From an uncultured beta proteobacterium (GTDB lineage Bacteria > Pseudomonadota > Gammaproteobacteria > Burkholderiales > Burkholderiaceae): a stretch of DNA of 64,000 nt. A program made the position numbers and the translations under genes. The stretch spans positions 1 through 64,000 of the forward strand of contig CAJASX010000083.1 in NCBI GenBank assembly GCA_903944725.1. The letters are read 5' to 3'. Below, one piece after another: positions 36,936 to 46,401 of this stretch; within the stretch, counting starts at the first letter, position 1; each line of letters starts with the position of its first letter. The notes under the pieces were generated by a model that saw only the letters and a program-made list of their open reading frames with translations, searched no databases and was not told where the DNA came from.

Positions 36936-37634
36936 ATGAATCAGCGCACGCAAGTTATCACCATTCCGGGCTTGGTAGGACCAATACAAATTTCAGTCGA
37001 CTTACCTGAGGCTTGCCAACGCGACCCTAATTTTTTAGTGCGCGGCTTAGCTCTGATTGCTCACCCCCATCCATTGATGGGGGGTACGATGGATAACAAA
37101 GTTGTACAAACTTTAACCCGAACTTTTAATCACTTGGCTTATGTTGGCGTACGCCCAAATTTTCGAGGAGTAGGAGAATCGGCTGGTGTACATGATGCTG
37201 GTAGGGGTGAGATAGATGATTTATTTGCTGTAATAAAGTGGATGCGCAAGGCAGCCAGCTGGCAAGCACTCGGTCTAGAGCTCAATCAAGCCGCCGCATT
37301 GCCTTTGGTTTTAGCAGGGTTTTCCTTTGGAAGTTTTATTTGTAGCCATTTGTTGCAGCGTATAGAGCAAGCGGGACAAACTGTTGAAAGGCTGGTAATG
37401 GTAGGCGCTGCTGCCGGTAAGTGGCAGCTAGCTGCAGTGCCAGCAAGTACCATCCTCATTCATGGTGAGCTTGATGAGACCATTTCCTTGCAAGCAGTTT
37501 TTGATTGGGCTAGACCTCAAGAGTTAGTGGTACAGGTGGTGCCCGGTGCAGACCATTTTTTTCATCGGCGTCTACATTGCATTCGCAATATCATTATGGG
37601 CGAGTGGCTTGGACAAGTTGCTTGGCAGTCATAA
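36936..37634 (+). CDS. alpha/beta hydrolase
   Basis: This 232 aa protein has the alpha/beta hydrolase nucleophile elbow GFSFGSF, a histidine in PGADHFFHRRL and an acid in HGELDETIS, giving a probable Ser-Asp-His triad. The N-terminal ALIAHPHPLMGGTMDNKVVQ and the RGVGESAG stretch are typical of a group of small bacterial hydrolases (COG2945). The substrate is unknown. It may share a transcript with the 2Fe-2S gene 48 bp upstream. Confidence 0.85.
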   Translation: MNQRTQVITIPGLVGPIQISVDLPEACQRDPNFLVRGLALIAHPHPLMGGTMDNKVVQTLTRTFNHLAYVGVRPNFRGVGESAGVHDAGRGEIDDLFAVIKWMRKAASWQALGLELNQAAALPLVLAGFSFGSFICSHLLQRIEQAGQTVERLVMVGAAAGKWQLAAVPASTILIHGELDETISLQAVFDWARPQELVVQVVPGADHFFHRRLHCIRNIIMGEWLGQVAWQS

Positions 37635-37658
37635 ATTATTTTTTATCAAGGGGTCGTA

Positions 37659-37922
37659 GTGGAAGAGAAATCGTTGATTGAATATCCATCCGTTTTTCCG
37701 ATAAAAGTGATGGGTAAAGCCAACCCTGAATTTTTACCGGCAATTGTGCATATTGCCCAGCAGTTTGATCCCATTTTTAATCAGAAATTAATTGAACAGC
37801 GGCCCTCAAAAGACGGCAATTATTTGGGTTTAACTTTGCCCATCAATGCTACAAGCCGAGAGCAGCTTGATGAGATTTATCGCACTCTTTCTACCCACCC
37901 ATTGGTTAGTATGGTGCTGTAG
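37659..37922 (+). CDS. ybeD: YbeD/DUF493 protein
   Basis: This 87 aa protein starts with GTG and has the DUF493 (YbeD) phrases YPSVFPIKVMG and YLGLTLPINATSREQLDEIYR. YbeD is usually encoded next to lipB and lipA, as here, and its ferredoxin-like fold resembles ACT-type regulatory domains. The function is unknown; a lipoate link is inferred from genome context. Confidence 0.88.
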   Translation: MEEKSLIEYPSVFPIKVMGKANPEFLPAIVHIAQQFDPIFNQKLIEQRPSKDGNYLGLTLPINATSREQLDEIYRTLSTHPLVSMVL

Positions 37923-37937
37923 TTGCCAGCAACGGAA

Positions 37938-38597
37938 ATGAATATAACGGCTGCCATTCTTGTTCGGCAATTAGGTTTAGTTGATTATGTAAAAACCTAT
38001 GAGGCAATGCGCAGTTTTACGCAAACACGAGATGCCAATACCCCTGATGAAATTTGGGTACTTGAGCATCAACCCGTTTTTACATTGGGTTTAGCAGCAG
38101 ATGCTAGTCATCTGCTGACGCCTAGTAAAACTATTCCACTAGTGCAGGTCGATCGCGGTGGTCAAATTACGTATCATGGGCCCGGCCAACTAGTGGTGTA
38201 TTTACTACTCGATTTGCAGCGCAAGTCATTGTTGGTGAAAACTTTAGTCCATCAGCTCGAGCAGGCGCTAATTGATACCCTAGCTGAATATAAGGTTAAA
38301 GCAGAAAGACATAAAGGCGCACCAGGCATTTACCTCGCAGAGCAAGAAAATTTACCTGCAGAGATGGTGGGCGCCAAAATTGGGGCTCTTGGTTTGAAGG
38401 TTTCCCGCCATGCCTCTTATCATGGCCTTGCCTTAAATGTGGCCATGGACTTAAGCCCCTTTTTACAAATCAATCCCTGTGGATATGCGGGGTTAAAAAC
38501 AGTTGACATGCAAAGCCTTGGGATCGAGGACAATATAGCCAGCGTTAGTGAGCGGTTAGTGGTTAACCTTCAGCGACACTTACAAAATAGACATTGA
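37938..38597 (+). CDS. lipB: lipoyl(octanoyl) transferase
   Basis: LipB moves octanoate from acyl carrier protein to lipoyl domains. I choose ATG 37938 because it puts ILVRQLG at the same offset as in E. coli LipB; an in-frame TTG at 37923 directly abuts the ybeD stop and is the alternative. Seen are [15 protein letters not shown], the catalytic lysine in GAKIGALG and the catalytic cysteine in INPCGY. The gene overlaps the region just before lipA, forming a lipoate operon. Confidence 0.94.
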   Translation: MNITAAILVRQLGLVDYVKTYEAMRSFTQTRDANTPDEIWVLEHQPVFTLGLAADASHLLTPSKTIPLVQVDRGGQITYHGPGQLVVYLLLDLQRKSLLVKTLVHQLEQALIDTLAEYKVKAERHKGAPGIYLAEQENLPAEMVGAKIGALGLKVSRHASYHGLALNVAMDLSPFLQINPCGYAGLKTVDMQSLGIEDNIASVSERLVVNLQRHLQNRH

Positions 38598-38605
38598 TTT
38601 TAAAT

Positions 38606-39592
38606 ATGGCAATCAATAAACCCAATACAGCTAGTCACTACGACCCCACGCGCAAACAAAAGTCGGCTGAAAAGACCGCACGTATTCCAATTAAAATTGT
38701 GCCGCTTGAACAGGTCTTAAAAAAGCCCGACTGGATTCGCGTTAAGGCGGCTTCAGACCACTCGCGTTTTGCAGAAATTAAAACCATTTTGCGCGCTAAT
38801 CAACTCGTTACAGTATGTGAGGAAGCTAGCTGCCCAAATATTGGTGAGTGTTTTGGTAAAGGCACCGCTACTTTCATGATTATGGGCGATAAGTGCACCC
38901 GTCGTTGCCCATTTTGCGATGTTGGTCATGGGCGACCCGATCCACTTGACCTTGCAGAGCCATTTAATTTGGCGCGCACAATTGCTGCACTAGGCTTGAA
39001 TTATGTCGTTATTACTAGTGTAGATCGCGATGATTTACGCGATGGTGGGGCCCAGCACTTTGTTAATTGCATTACACAAACCCGTGCTATTTCATCTGCC
39101 ACGCGCATAGAAGTTTTAGTACCCGATTTTCGTGGGCGATTAGAAAAAGCTTTAGATATTTTTTCGGCTAATGCCGCGCATGGCTTACCTGATGTAATGA
39201 ATCATAATTTAGAAACTGTACCTAGGCTATACAAACAAGCGCGACCAGGCGCAGACTATGCCCATTCCTTAAAATTGTTGAGTGATTTTAAGCAACGCTT
39301 TCCACACGTAGCCACGAAAAGTGGTTTGATGGTGGGCCTAGGAGAAACCGATGACGAAATTATTACGGTGATGCGTGAGATGCGGGAGCACCAAATTGAC
39401 ATGCTCACCATTGGCCAGTATTTAGCGCCATCAGCTCATCATTTACCGGTACAGCGTTATGTGCACCCAAATACTTTTAAAGTCTTTGAAGCAGAAGCTT
39501 ACGACTTAGGCTTTTCGCATGCGGCGGTTGGTGCAATGGTACGGTCAAGTTACCATGCTGATCAACAGGCACATGGGGCTGGGCTTGTCTAA
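38606..39592 (+). CDS. lipA: lipoyl synthase
   Basis: LipA is a radical SAM enzyme that inserts two sulfurs into octanoyl chains. The auxiliary cluster motif is [12 protein letters not shown], and the radical SAM motif is [10 protein letters not shown]. The conserved RSSYHAD serine ligand is at the C-terminus. I choose ATG 38606 over an upstream TTG (38594), which would extend into lipB. It overlaps the next lipoprotein gene by about 20 bp. Confidence 0.96.
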   Translation: MAINKPNTASHYDPTRKQKSAEKTARIPIKIVPLEQVLKKPDWIRVKAASDHSRFAEIKTILRANQLVTVCEEASCPNIGECFGKGTATFMIMGDKCTRRCPFCDVGHGRPDPLDLAEPFNLARTIAALGLNYVVITSVDRDDLRDGGAQHFVNCITQTRAISSATRIEVLVPDFRGRLEKALDIFSANAAHGLPDVMNHNLETVPRLYKQARPGADYAHSLKLLSDFKQRFPHVATKSGLMVGLGETDDEIITVMREMREHQIDMLTIGQYLAPSAHHLPVQRYVHPNTFKVFEAEAYDLGFSHAAVGAMVRSSYHADQQAHGAGLV

Positions 39593-40187
39593 GTCTTTAG
39601 TTACCCTATTGCAACTAGGTCTAGTCGTTAGTTTATATGCTTGCACCCCACAATACGATTGGCGTACAGTTCGAGTTGAGCAACAAGCCTATACCGCCCT
39701 ATTTCCTGCTAAGCCGCAGCATCTTGAGCGTCAAATTAATTATTTAGGTACAAACTTCAATCAGGCACTTGAAGTTGTCAAGGTAGCTGACACTATCTAT
39801 TCGATTACAACGATTCAAGTGCCGCCTAATTTAATTAGTAGTGCTAGGGGTTTAATTGCACAACTTAAAGCAGCCCTTTTTTCGCAAGCGCTCTTAGATA
39901 TCGCTCAGCCTACTGCGGTAGCAGGTTTTTATCAGCTAGCTAATTCACCAATTCGAATTCCTACCGAAGATTATTTTTTAATGATGAAACCCATTGATGG
40001 TATAAATCGAGTGATGCGAGTACGTTGGGTAATACGAAATACACCTGGCTTGGGGCTACAAATATATCAACAATCTTTACTGATGCCCATCCCAAAAAAA
40101 AGTGCTTCAATCAATTCGGAAGCACTACTTAGTCATTTAGATGATGATAATGCAGCACCCTTTTTTGCTGACTTTCATCCCGATTAA
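39573..40187 (+). CDS. hypothetical lipoprotein
   Basis: With the ATG at 39573 this encodes a 204 aa predicted lipoprotein: a basic start, a hydrophobic stretch, and lipobox LYAC with C24 followed by TPQYDWRTV. The start lies inside the last codons of lipA, and other ATGs (39519, 39555) exist further upstream. The mature part has the phrase TALFPAKPQ and an even mix of strands. I do not recognise the family. It ends 2 bp before the convergent comM gene. Confidence 0.72.
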   Translation: MGLGLSKSLVTLLQLGLVVSLYACTPQYDWRTVRVEQQAYTALFPAKPQHLERQINYLGTNFNQALEVVKVADTIYSITTIQVPPNLISSARGLIAQLKAALFSQALLDIAQPTAVAGFYQLANSPIRIPTEDYFLMMKPIDGINRVMRVRWVIRNTPGLGLQIYQQSLLMPIPKKSASINSEALLSHLDDDNAAPFFADFHPD

Positions 40188-40189
40188 GT

Positions 40190-41749
40190 TCAGTTAGTCA
40201 TCCCACTAATAGGTTTACTTAAAGCGCTAGCTTCAAGCAGATGCGAGCGTAAAACTTGGGTTCTAGTATGCCCCTCTAAATCAGCAATAGTTCTAGCAAT
40301 TTTTAATAGCCGATGCATACCTCTGCCAGATAGCTTAAGCACTTCCCATACCCTTTTTAATTCTTGCTGATCGTTAGGATGAATTGTGATAAACCTTTTT
40401 ATTTCTTGGGGATCTAAAGCATGATTCAATTTTTCTTGGCGCTTTTTTTGCACGGTCCAGGCCTTAGCAATACGTTGGGCAATTAGGGTAGAAGCCTCAC
40501 CAGACTGGGAAGACCATTGAGTTTGAAAAAATGCATCGGGGGGCACTGGTGCGACAGTCATTTTGATATCAATTCGGTCAAGTAAAGGCCCTGAAATTTT
40601 ATTTTGGTAACGCTGCTTTTGTATGGGCGTACAAATACAACTTTTTTCTAGATGTCCAAAATAGCCGCACGGGCATAAATTCATCGCCGTTACAAGCATA
40701 AAATTACTCGGAAAACGACATGCAAAATGGGTACGAGTTATTGTTACTTGTTGATTTTGTAAAGGTTCTCGTAATGTTTCAAGGGTTTGCCGAGCAAACT
40801 GCGGCAATTCATCTAAAAAAAGAACGCCATGATGCGCTAGCGTTACTTCACCGGGCTTTGGGTTAGAGCCCCCACCTACTAGTGCTGCAGCAGTGATTGT
40901 ATGATGCGGACTTTGAAATGGTCTTACACGCGACAAAGCGGTTGGTGTAAAAGCACTTTGCTTGAAATTATTTTTTAAGCTATGAAGTGCGGCCACTTCG
41001 AGTGCTTCATCAAGATTTAATTCGGGCAGTAATTGCGGCAAGCAGTTTGCTAACATTGACTTACCACTGCCCGGTGGCCCAGCCAACAAAATTGAATGAA
41101 ATCCGGCCGCAGCAATTTCAAGAGCCCTTTTAGCAATTAAATGTCCATGCACATTAGCCATATCGTGGGTAGATCGATTTACTAATTGGCTCACGTCATT
41201 AACAAACTCATTTTGCGCTAGTTTGAGTTGAATTCGGTTGCATAGAAAGTCGCAGACTTGTGCTAAACAACTTGCACCTAGCACCTGAAGATCAGGAATG
41301 ATGCGAGTAATACTGCAATTTTGATGCGGAACAATGAAGGTGCGTGGTGATTTTTCTTGACGCATTGCCATGCCAATTGCAAGGCAACCTACAAATGGTC
41401 GCAGTTCTCCTGATAAAGAAAGTTCACCGGCAAACTCATACTGAGCTAATTGCGAGAGCGGTATTTGTGCGCTTGCTGCAAGAATACCTAGCGCAATTGC
41501 TAAATCGAAACGCCCAGAACATTTTGGTAAGTCGGCTGGGGCTAAGTTGACAGTGATGCGCCGGTTTGGAAATTCATAGCCACTTTGAATAATGGCAGCC
41601 CGCACCCGATCTTTACTTTCCCTAACACCAGTATCGGCTAGCCCAACGATCGTAAATGAGGGCAAGCCATTTGCCAAGTGTACTTCAACTTGAACTTGTG
41701 GAGCATCAAGGCCGCTTAGACCACGACTAAAAATAACAGCAAGCGGCAA
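40190..41749 (-). CDS. comM: YifB/ComM family AAA ATPase
   Basis: This Mg-chelatase-like ATPase (519 aa) acts in natural transformation as a branch-migration helicase in studied species. It starts with TTG, giving MPLAVIFSRGLSGLDAPQ, as usual. The N-terminal Lon-type domain (HLANGLPSFTIVGLADTGV) precedes the Walker A AGPPGSGKS and Walker B LFLDELPQF; the C-terminal domain reads RPCG-type CPCGYFG. The TTG directly follows the ubiK stop in frame. With comF nearby in this window, competence may be possible, though neither proves it. Confidence 0.93.
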   Translation of the reverse strand: MPLAVIFSRGLSGLDAPQVQVEVHLANGLPSFTIVGLADTGVRESKDRVRAAIIQSGYEFPNRRITVNLAPADLPKCSGRFDLAIALGILAASAQIPLSQLAQYEFAGELSLSGELRPFVGCLAIGMAMRQEKSPRTFIVPHQNCSITRIIPDLQVLGASCLAQVCDFLCNRIQLKLAQNEFVNDVSQLVNRSTHDMANVHGHLIAKRALEIAAAGFHSILLAGPPGSGKSMLANCLPQLLPELNLDEALEVAALHSLKNNFKQSAFTPTALSRVRPFQSPHHTITAAALVGGGSNPKPGEVTLAHHGVLFLDELPQFARQTLETLREPLQNQQVTITRTHFACRFPSNFMLVTAMNLCPCGYFGHLEKSCICTPIQKQRYQNKISGPLLDRIDIKMTVAPVPPDAFFQTQWSSQSGEASTLIAQRIAKAWTVQKKRQEKLNHALDPQEIKRFITIHPNDQQELKRVWEVLKLSGRGMHRLLKIARTIADLEGHTRTQVLRSHLLEASALSKPISGMTN

Positions 41750-42010
41750 TTAAGAGCGAAGCTTTTCTATTTCAGCTACTTTAGCTTCAAGTGCAGCGAG
41801 TTTCTCACGGGTTTTAGCAAGTACTTTGGTTTGTAAATCAAATTCATCGCGTGTAACCAAGTCTAATTTTTGAAACCCTTGCGTCATCATTGTGCGCACA
41901 TTTTTTTCTAGGTCTTTCGCAGGTGAATTGCGAATGGCATCGCCGACTTTATTTTGCATCTCAGTAGCAACGCGTTGCATTTGCTCAAAAATTTCGTTTG
42001 GTTTTTGCAT
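41750..42010 (-). CDS. ubiK: UbiK-type accessory factor
   Basis: This 86 aa coiled-coil protein (BMFP family) starts MQKPNEIFEQMQRVA, and its C-terminus (LAALEAKVAEIEKL) forms a long helix. UbiK promotes ubiquinone synthesis with UbiJ and trimerises on membranes. It is followed directly by the comM start. Its own start lies 23 bp from a 10-bp-arm palindrome at 42034-42056. Confidence 0.9.
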   Translation of the reverse strand: MQKPNEIFEQMQRVATEMQNKVGDAIRNSPAKDLEKNVRTMMTQGFQKLDLVTRDEFDLQTKVLAKTREKLAALEAKVAEIEKLRS

Positions 42011-42033
42011 AAGAAGTAGCAGTTTGAGGATTT

Positions 42034-42056
42034 ATAAGACCTATTTTAGGTCTTAT
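42034..42056. repeat. perfect inverted repeat upstream of ubiK
   Basis: Arms ATAAGACCTA and TAGGTCTTAT flank a TTT loop. The repeat has no T-tract on either side, so a terminator is unlikely. It lies between divergent ubiK and the TorF-type porin and could be an operator or an mRNA hairpin. Confidence 0.6.
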
Positions 42057-42092
42057 TGATTCCCCCACTACTTTAATGGCAATAAAAGCTCA

Positions 42093-42113
42093 TTTGCACC
42101 AATATAGTGCAAA
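42093..42113. promoter_or_regulatory. palindrome resembling an NtrC-type operator
   Basis: TTTGCAC and GTGCAAA arms are separated by 7 bp, giving GCAC-N7-GTGC, which fits the NtrC consensus as I recall it. The downstream genes are the porin, glnK and amtB, which are usually nitrogen-controlled. I could not find a matching sigma-54 -24/-12 element between this site and the porin, so the assignment is tentative. Confidence 0.45.
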
Positions 42114-42126
42114 ATTAATGCATGTT

Positions 42127-42145
42127 ATTGGGGCGGATGCCCAAT
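42127..42145. repeat. short inverted repeat in porin leader
   Basis: ATTGGG and CCCAAT arms of 6 bp flank a 7-base loop, about 100 bp before the porin start. It could form a hairpin in the leader RNA or be a binding site. A second small GGGA/TCCC element follows within 15 bp. No function is assigned. Confidence 0.35.
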
Positions 42146-42248
42146 GACGGGGAAAAATCCCTCAAATAACCCGTAGCAAAAAGCGATGATTGATCTCAAG
42201 TAGGCGTAGATGTTTTTTGTAATTTTTTAACCTGAATAAGGAGTAGCT

Positions 42249-43118
42249 ATGAATACCTTCAATAAGTCAGCTATCGCTTTAGCCATTGCAGCACTTTTGA
42301 GTGCAAATGCGTTTGCCCAAAATCCTGCCTCACCAAGTCCAACCCCATTACCAGCAGAACCGGCTGGCGCAATTAGTGGCCCTGATACTAGCCCTATTAC
42401 TGCCAACGTTACAGTAGCCAATAATTACATTTATCGAGGCATCAGCCAATCAAACTTTAACCCAGCAATACAAGGCGGTTTTGATTATGCACATCCCAGC
42501 GGTTTCTATATTGGTAACTGGAACTCATCGATTTCATGGATTTCAGATGCTGCTTCTAAGGGAGGCAACAATAATGTCTCAGCACCAATTGAGATGGACT
42601 TTTATGCCGGCTTTAAAAAGGAATTTATTGGGGAAGGCTTTATGTCAGACCTTGGTGTACTCCAATATTATTACCCGACGCAAAATTATCCCTCATCATT
42701 AACCAATCCAAACACCACAGAAATTTACGCAGCTCAAAGCTATACGTTTGGACCAGTAAGCGGGTTTTTAAAGTTTTCTTATGCGGTGACAAACACTTTC
42801 GGTTTTTCAAATAGCTCAGGATCTTATTATCCCGATTTAACCGCTAATTACGATACTGGGCTGTGGGGTTTAGTCGTCAATGCGCACGTCGGATATCAAT
42901 ATATTGCAGGGCAGACAAGCTCGGCTACTACGCCTACTTATAGTTATACCGACTGGAAAATTGGATTAAGCAAAGACTTAGGAGGTGGTTTAGGTATTTC
43001 CGCGGCCTATATTGCTACCAATGCAGCATCGGCTGGCGGAACCTATGCTTACTCCAGCCCAACGGGAAAAAATCTGGGTGGCTCGCAAGGCCTTGTTACT
43101 TTAACCAAAGTTTTTTAA
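42249..43118 (+). CDS. TorF-family putative porin
   Basis: This 289 aa outer-membrane protein has a 24-residue signal ending NAFAQ, then alternating beta strands with aromatic girdles, and ends in Phe (KVF), as needed for barrel assembly. Family phrases are TANVTVANNYIYRGISQSN and FNPAIQGGFDY. It belongs to the TorF type (TIGR02001). A strong AAGGAG Shine-Dalgarno precedes it. It leads the glnK-amtB unit, so it may admit nitrogen compounds or be co-regulated with ammonium uptake. Confidence 0.88.
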   Translation: MNTFNKSAIALAIAALLSANAFAQNPASPSPTPLPAEPAGAISGPDTSPITANVTVANNYIYRGISQSNFNPAIQGGFDYAHPSGFYIGNWNSSISWISDAASKGGNNNVSAPIEMDFYAGFKKEFIGEGFMSDLGVLQYYYPTQNYPSSLTNPNTTEIYAAQSYTFGPVSGFLKFSYAVTNTFGFSNSSGSYYPDLTANYDTGLWGLVVNAHVGYQYIAGQTSSATTPTYSYTDWKIGLSKDLGGGLGISAAYIATNAASAGGTYAYSSPTGKNLGGSQGLVTLTKVF

Positions 43119-43478
<360 letters not shown>

Positions 43479-43491
43479 AGAGAGGTTCAAA

Positions 43492-44973
43492 ATGTTAACT
43501 TGGATGAAACGATTCGTTGCTGGTGGCACAATGGCTTTGGCCATTGGGATCACTGGAATTACAGTGCCACAAGTGGCTTTTGCAGATGATGCGAAGCCTG
43601 CCGCTGCGGCTCCTGCGGCCTTATCTGCTGCAACCCCGCCAGCTACAGCAGCTCCAGCACCGACACCCAATAAGGCTGATACCGCTTGGATGATGGTTTC
43701 AACAGCCTTAGTGTTATTGATGACAGTGCCTGGCTTGGCGCTGTTTTATGGCGGCTTAACTCGCAGTAAAAATGTGCTTTCAATCTTAATGCAGTGCCTG
43801 GTAATTTTTTCAGTTATTTCAGTGTTGTGGTCAATTTATGGCTATAGCGTTGCCTTTACTGAAGGGGGCGCATTTTTTGGTGGCATGGATCGATTATTTT
43901 TAGGCGGTATGACACCCGACTCTAATGCCGCAACGTTTAGCAAGGGTGTTGTGATTCCCGAATATGTCTTCATGGCGTTTCAAGCAGTCTTTGCAACCAT
44001 TACCTGTTGTTTAATTATTGGTTCATTTGCAGAGCGTGCAAAATTTTCGGCAATCCTCTTTTTTATGATTCTTTGGTTTACTTTTAGCTATTTACCAATT
44101 GCCCACATGGTTTGGTTCTGGCCTGGTCCCGACGATATTAAGGATGCTGCCTCACTTGATGCAATTACTGCAAAAGCTGGTTGGCTCTGGCAAAAAGGAA
44201 TTCTCGACTTTGCTGGTGGAACCGTCGTGCACATAAATGCAGCAATTGCTGGTTTAGTTGGCTCTTTCGTAATCGGTAAGCGTATTGGCTACGGTAAAGA
44301 AGCCATGAAGCCCCATAATTTAGTGTATGTAATGATTGGCGCATCGCTCTTATGGTTTGGCTGGTTTGGCTTTAATGCTGGTTCGGCATTAGAGGCAAAC
44401 GGTAGCGCTGCCTTGGCATTCGTGAATACTTACCTTGCTACCGCAGCCGCAATAATTGGCTGGTCATTAGCCGAGTGGATAAGTAAAGGCAAACCATCTA
44501 TGCTTGGCGCTGCCTCTGGTTGCGTAGCGGGATTGGTGGCGATTACACCTGCTGCTGGCTTTGTTGGCCCAATGGGAGCGCTCATTATCGGTGTGCTAGC
44601 GGGCATCATTTGTTTATGGGGCGTTACTGGCCTGAAGAAAATGTTGGGCTCTGACGATAGCTTAGATGTTTTCGGAATTCACGGAGTCGGTGGAATTTTA
44701 GGCGCCTTGTTAACCGGTATATTTGCTGCTCCATCATTAGGAGGCACTGGGATTTACGATTATGTTGCTAATGCAGTTGCACCAGAGTACTCCATCGTTA
44801 GCCAACTTTGGATTCAAAGTCAAGGCGTGATAACTACCTTGATTTGGTCTGGAGTTGTTTCTTTTATCGCCTTTAAACTAGTCGACTTGATGATTGGCTT
44901 ACGGGTTAATGAGGAAGAAGAGCGTGAAGGCTTAGACATTAGCTCTCACAGTGAAGAGGCTTACGAAATTTAA
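43492..44973 (+). CDS. amtB: ammonium transporter AmtB
   Basis: This 493 aa protein has a cleavable-type N-terminal signal (MALAIGITGITVPQVAFA) and an Ala/Pro-rich linker, then eleven transmembrane helices. The twin-His pore is represented by GGTVVHINA and FGIHGVGGI. The start at 43492 has an AGAGAGG Shine-Dalgarno; an earlier start in the same frame would run through glnK. The strong terminator after the gene closes the unit. The Ala/Pro-rich segment before TM1 is a common feature of betaproteobacterial AmtB. Confidence 0.96.
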   Translation: MLTWMKRFVAGGTMALAIGITGITVPQVAFADDAKPAAAAPAALSAATPPATAAPAPTPNKADTAWMMVSTALVLLMTVPGLALFYGGLTRSKNVLSILMQCLVIFSVISVLWSIYGYSVAFTEGGAFFGGMDRLFLGGMTPDSNAATFSKGVVIPEYVFMAFQAVFATITCCLIIGSFAERAKFSAILFFMILWFTFSYLPIAHMVWFWPGPDDIKDAASLDAITAKAGWLWQKGILDFAGGTVVHINAAIAGLVGSFVIGKRIGYGKEAMKPHNLVYVMIGASLLWFGWFGFNAGSALEANGSAALAFVNTYLATAAAIIGWSLAEWISKGKPSMLGAASGCVAGLVAITPAAGFVGPMGALIIGVLAGIICLWGVTGLKKMLGSDDSLDVFGIHGVGGILGALLTGIFAAPSLGGTGIYDYVANAVAPEYSIVSQLWIQSQGVITTLIWSGVVSFIAFKLVDLMIGLRVNEEEEREGLDISSHSEEAYEI

Positions 44974-45016
44974 TCGATTTACCCTTCCTAGGTAGCATTC
45001 GCCGCCTAGTTTCGAG

Positions 45017-45044
45017 CGCAGGATCTCACGATCCTGCGTTTTTT
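45017..45044 (+). terminator. rho-independent terminator after amtB
   Basis: Perfect 9-bp arms CGCAGGATC and GATCCTGCG enclose a TCAC loop and are followed by six Ts. It stands 44 bp after the amtB stop and separates the unit from gshA. Confidence 0.9.
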
Positions 45045-45065
45045 ATTGCCCAAAAGGACTAAAAA

Positions 45066-45093
45066 TTGAACTTAGCCATAAAAAACTTACAAT
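45066..45093 (+). promoter_or_regulatory. gshA promoter with -10 seven nt before ATG
   Basis: TTGAAC and TACAAT are 16 bp apart. The -10 box ends at 45093, and the ATG begins at 45100, so the expected transcription start is the start codon itself. No Shine-Dalgarno is seen. Confidence 0.55.
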
Positions 45094-45099
45094 GGCTAA

Positions 45100-46398
45100 A
45101 TGGTTCCACATCTGATTACCGCTTTAAGCGGCCCCTTACTTGAGCTTGAATCGAAAGTGCTCGAAGCCACCCCGACTATTGAGCGCTGGTTTCGACTCGA
45201 ATGGCAGGAGCATACTCCACCTTTTTATTGCTCAGTTGATCTCCGTAATTCAGGCTTTAAATTAGCCCCAGTTGATACGAATTTATTTCCAGGTGGTTTT
45301 AATAACCTCTCACCAGAGATGCTTCCCTTGGCTGTTCAAGCAGCCATGGCTGCGATTGAAAAAATTTGTCCTGAGGCAAAAAATTTATTACTTATTCCTG
45401 AGCGCCATACCCGCAACACGTTTTATTTGCAAAATATTGCTCGCTTATCTTCAATCTTGCGGCAAGCCGGTTTAAATGTACGTTTAGGTAGTTTATCGGA
45501 CGATATTAAAAAGCCTACTTGGATTGAATTGCCAGAAGGAAATCGTTTATTACTTGAGCCCTTAATTCGTTTGGGTTTAAAAAAGCAGCGCCTAGGTCTT
45601 AAGGATTTTGATCCATGCTCAATTTTATTAAATAATGATTTATCCGCAGGCATTCCGCCAATATTAGAAAAGATTAACGAGCAATATCTTTTACCAGGAT
45701 TACACGCTGGTTGGCAAATGCGACGTAAGTCTAATCATTTTGCAGCCTACGACGAAGTCGCAAAAAAGTTTGCAAAACTCATTAATATTGACGCTTGGAT
45801 GATTAATCCTTATTTTGATTACTGTTCTGGAGTCGATTTTCATCAAGCACAAGGCTTAGATCAATTACAGCTTAAGGTCGATGTGATCTTAAAAAAAATT
45901 GCTAAAAAGTATCGTGAATACGGTATTAAAGATAAACCATATGTGGTGGTGAAGGCGGATGCAGGTACCTATGGCATGGGTGTCATGGTGGTGCATAATG
46001 CCGCCGAATTGGGTAGTTTAAATCGCCGTGAACGCAATAAAATGAGTGTGGTAAAGGATGGCCTTGAAGTACACGATGTTTTAATTCAGGAGGGTGTCTA
46101 TACTTTTGAAAAAGTGAATGAGGCAGTTGCAGAGCCTGTGGTCTATATGATCGATCGATATGTGATTGGTGGTTTTTATCGGGTGCATACCGATCGTGGA
46201 CCCGATGAAAATTTAAACGCACCTGGTATGCATTTTGTACCCTTAGCATTTGAACAAAATGCGATGCCAGATCGTCACGCTCAACCTGGAAGCACCGCGC
46301 CAAATCGTTTTTATTTATATGGGGTTGTAGCCCGTTTGGCTTTATTGGCAGCATCATTAGAGCTAGAGAGAACTGATCCAAATGCAGAGGCGCTATAA
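45100..46398 (+). CDS. gshA: glutamate-cysteine ligase (proteobacterial type)
   Basis: This enzyme makes gamma-glutamylcysteine, the first step in glutathione synthesis. It belongs to the 432 aa type typical of betaproteobacteria and acidithiobacilli (TIGR02049), distinct from E. coli GshA. Regions such as CSVDLRNSGFKLAPVDTNLFPGGFNN and VVKADAGTYGMGVMVV show an ATP-grasp-like core. It is followed 3 bp later by gshB. Confidence 0.92.
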   Translation: MVPHLITALSGPLLELESKVLEATPTIERWFRLEWQEHTPPFYCSVDLRNSGFKLAPVDTNLFPGGFNNLSPEMLPLAVQAAMAAIEKICPEAKNLLLIPERHTRNTFYLQNIARLSSILRQAGLNVRLGSLSDDIKKPTWIELPEGNRLLLEPLIRLGLKKQRLGLKDFDPCSILLNNDLSAGIPPILEKINEQYLLPGLHAGWQMRRKSNHFAAYDEVAKKFAKLINIDAWMINPYFDYCSGVDFHQAQGLDQLQLKVDVILKKIAKKYREYGIKDKPYVVVKADAGTYGMGVMVVHNAAELGSLNRRERNKMSVVKDGLEVHDVLIQEGVYTFEKVNEAVAEPVVYMIDRYVIGGFYRVHTDRGPDENLNAPGMHFVPLAFEQNAMPDRHAQPGSTAPNRFYLYGVVARLALLAASLELERTDPNAEAL

Positions 46399-46401
46399 GT
46401 A

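Noticed and set aside
42114..42248. Sigma-54 promoter for the porin-glnK-amtB unit
   Set aside because: I checked GC dinucleotides for a GG twelve bases upstream and found no GG-N10-GC arrangement on the plus strand.
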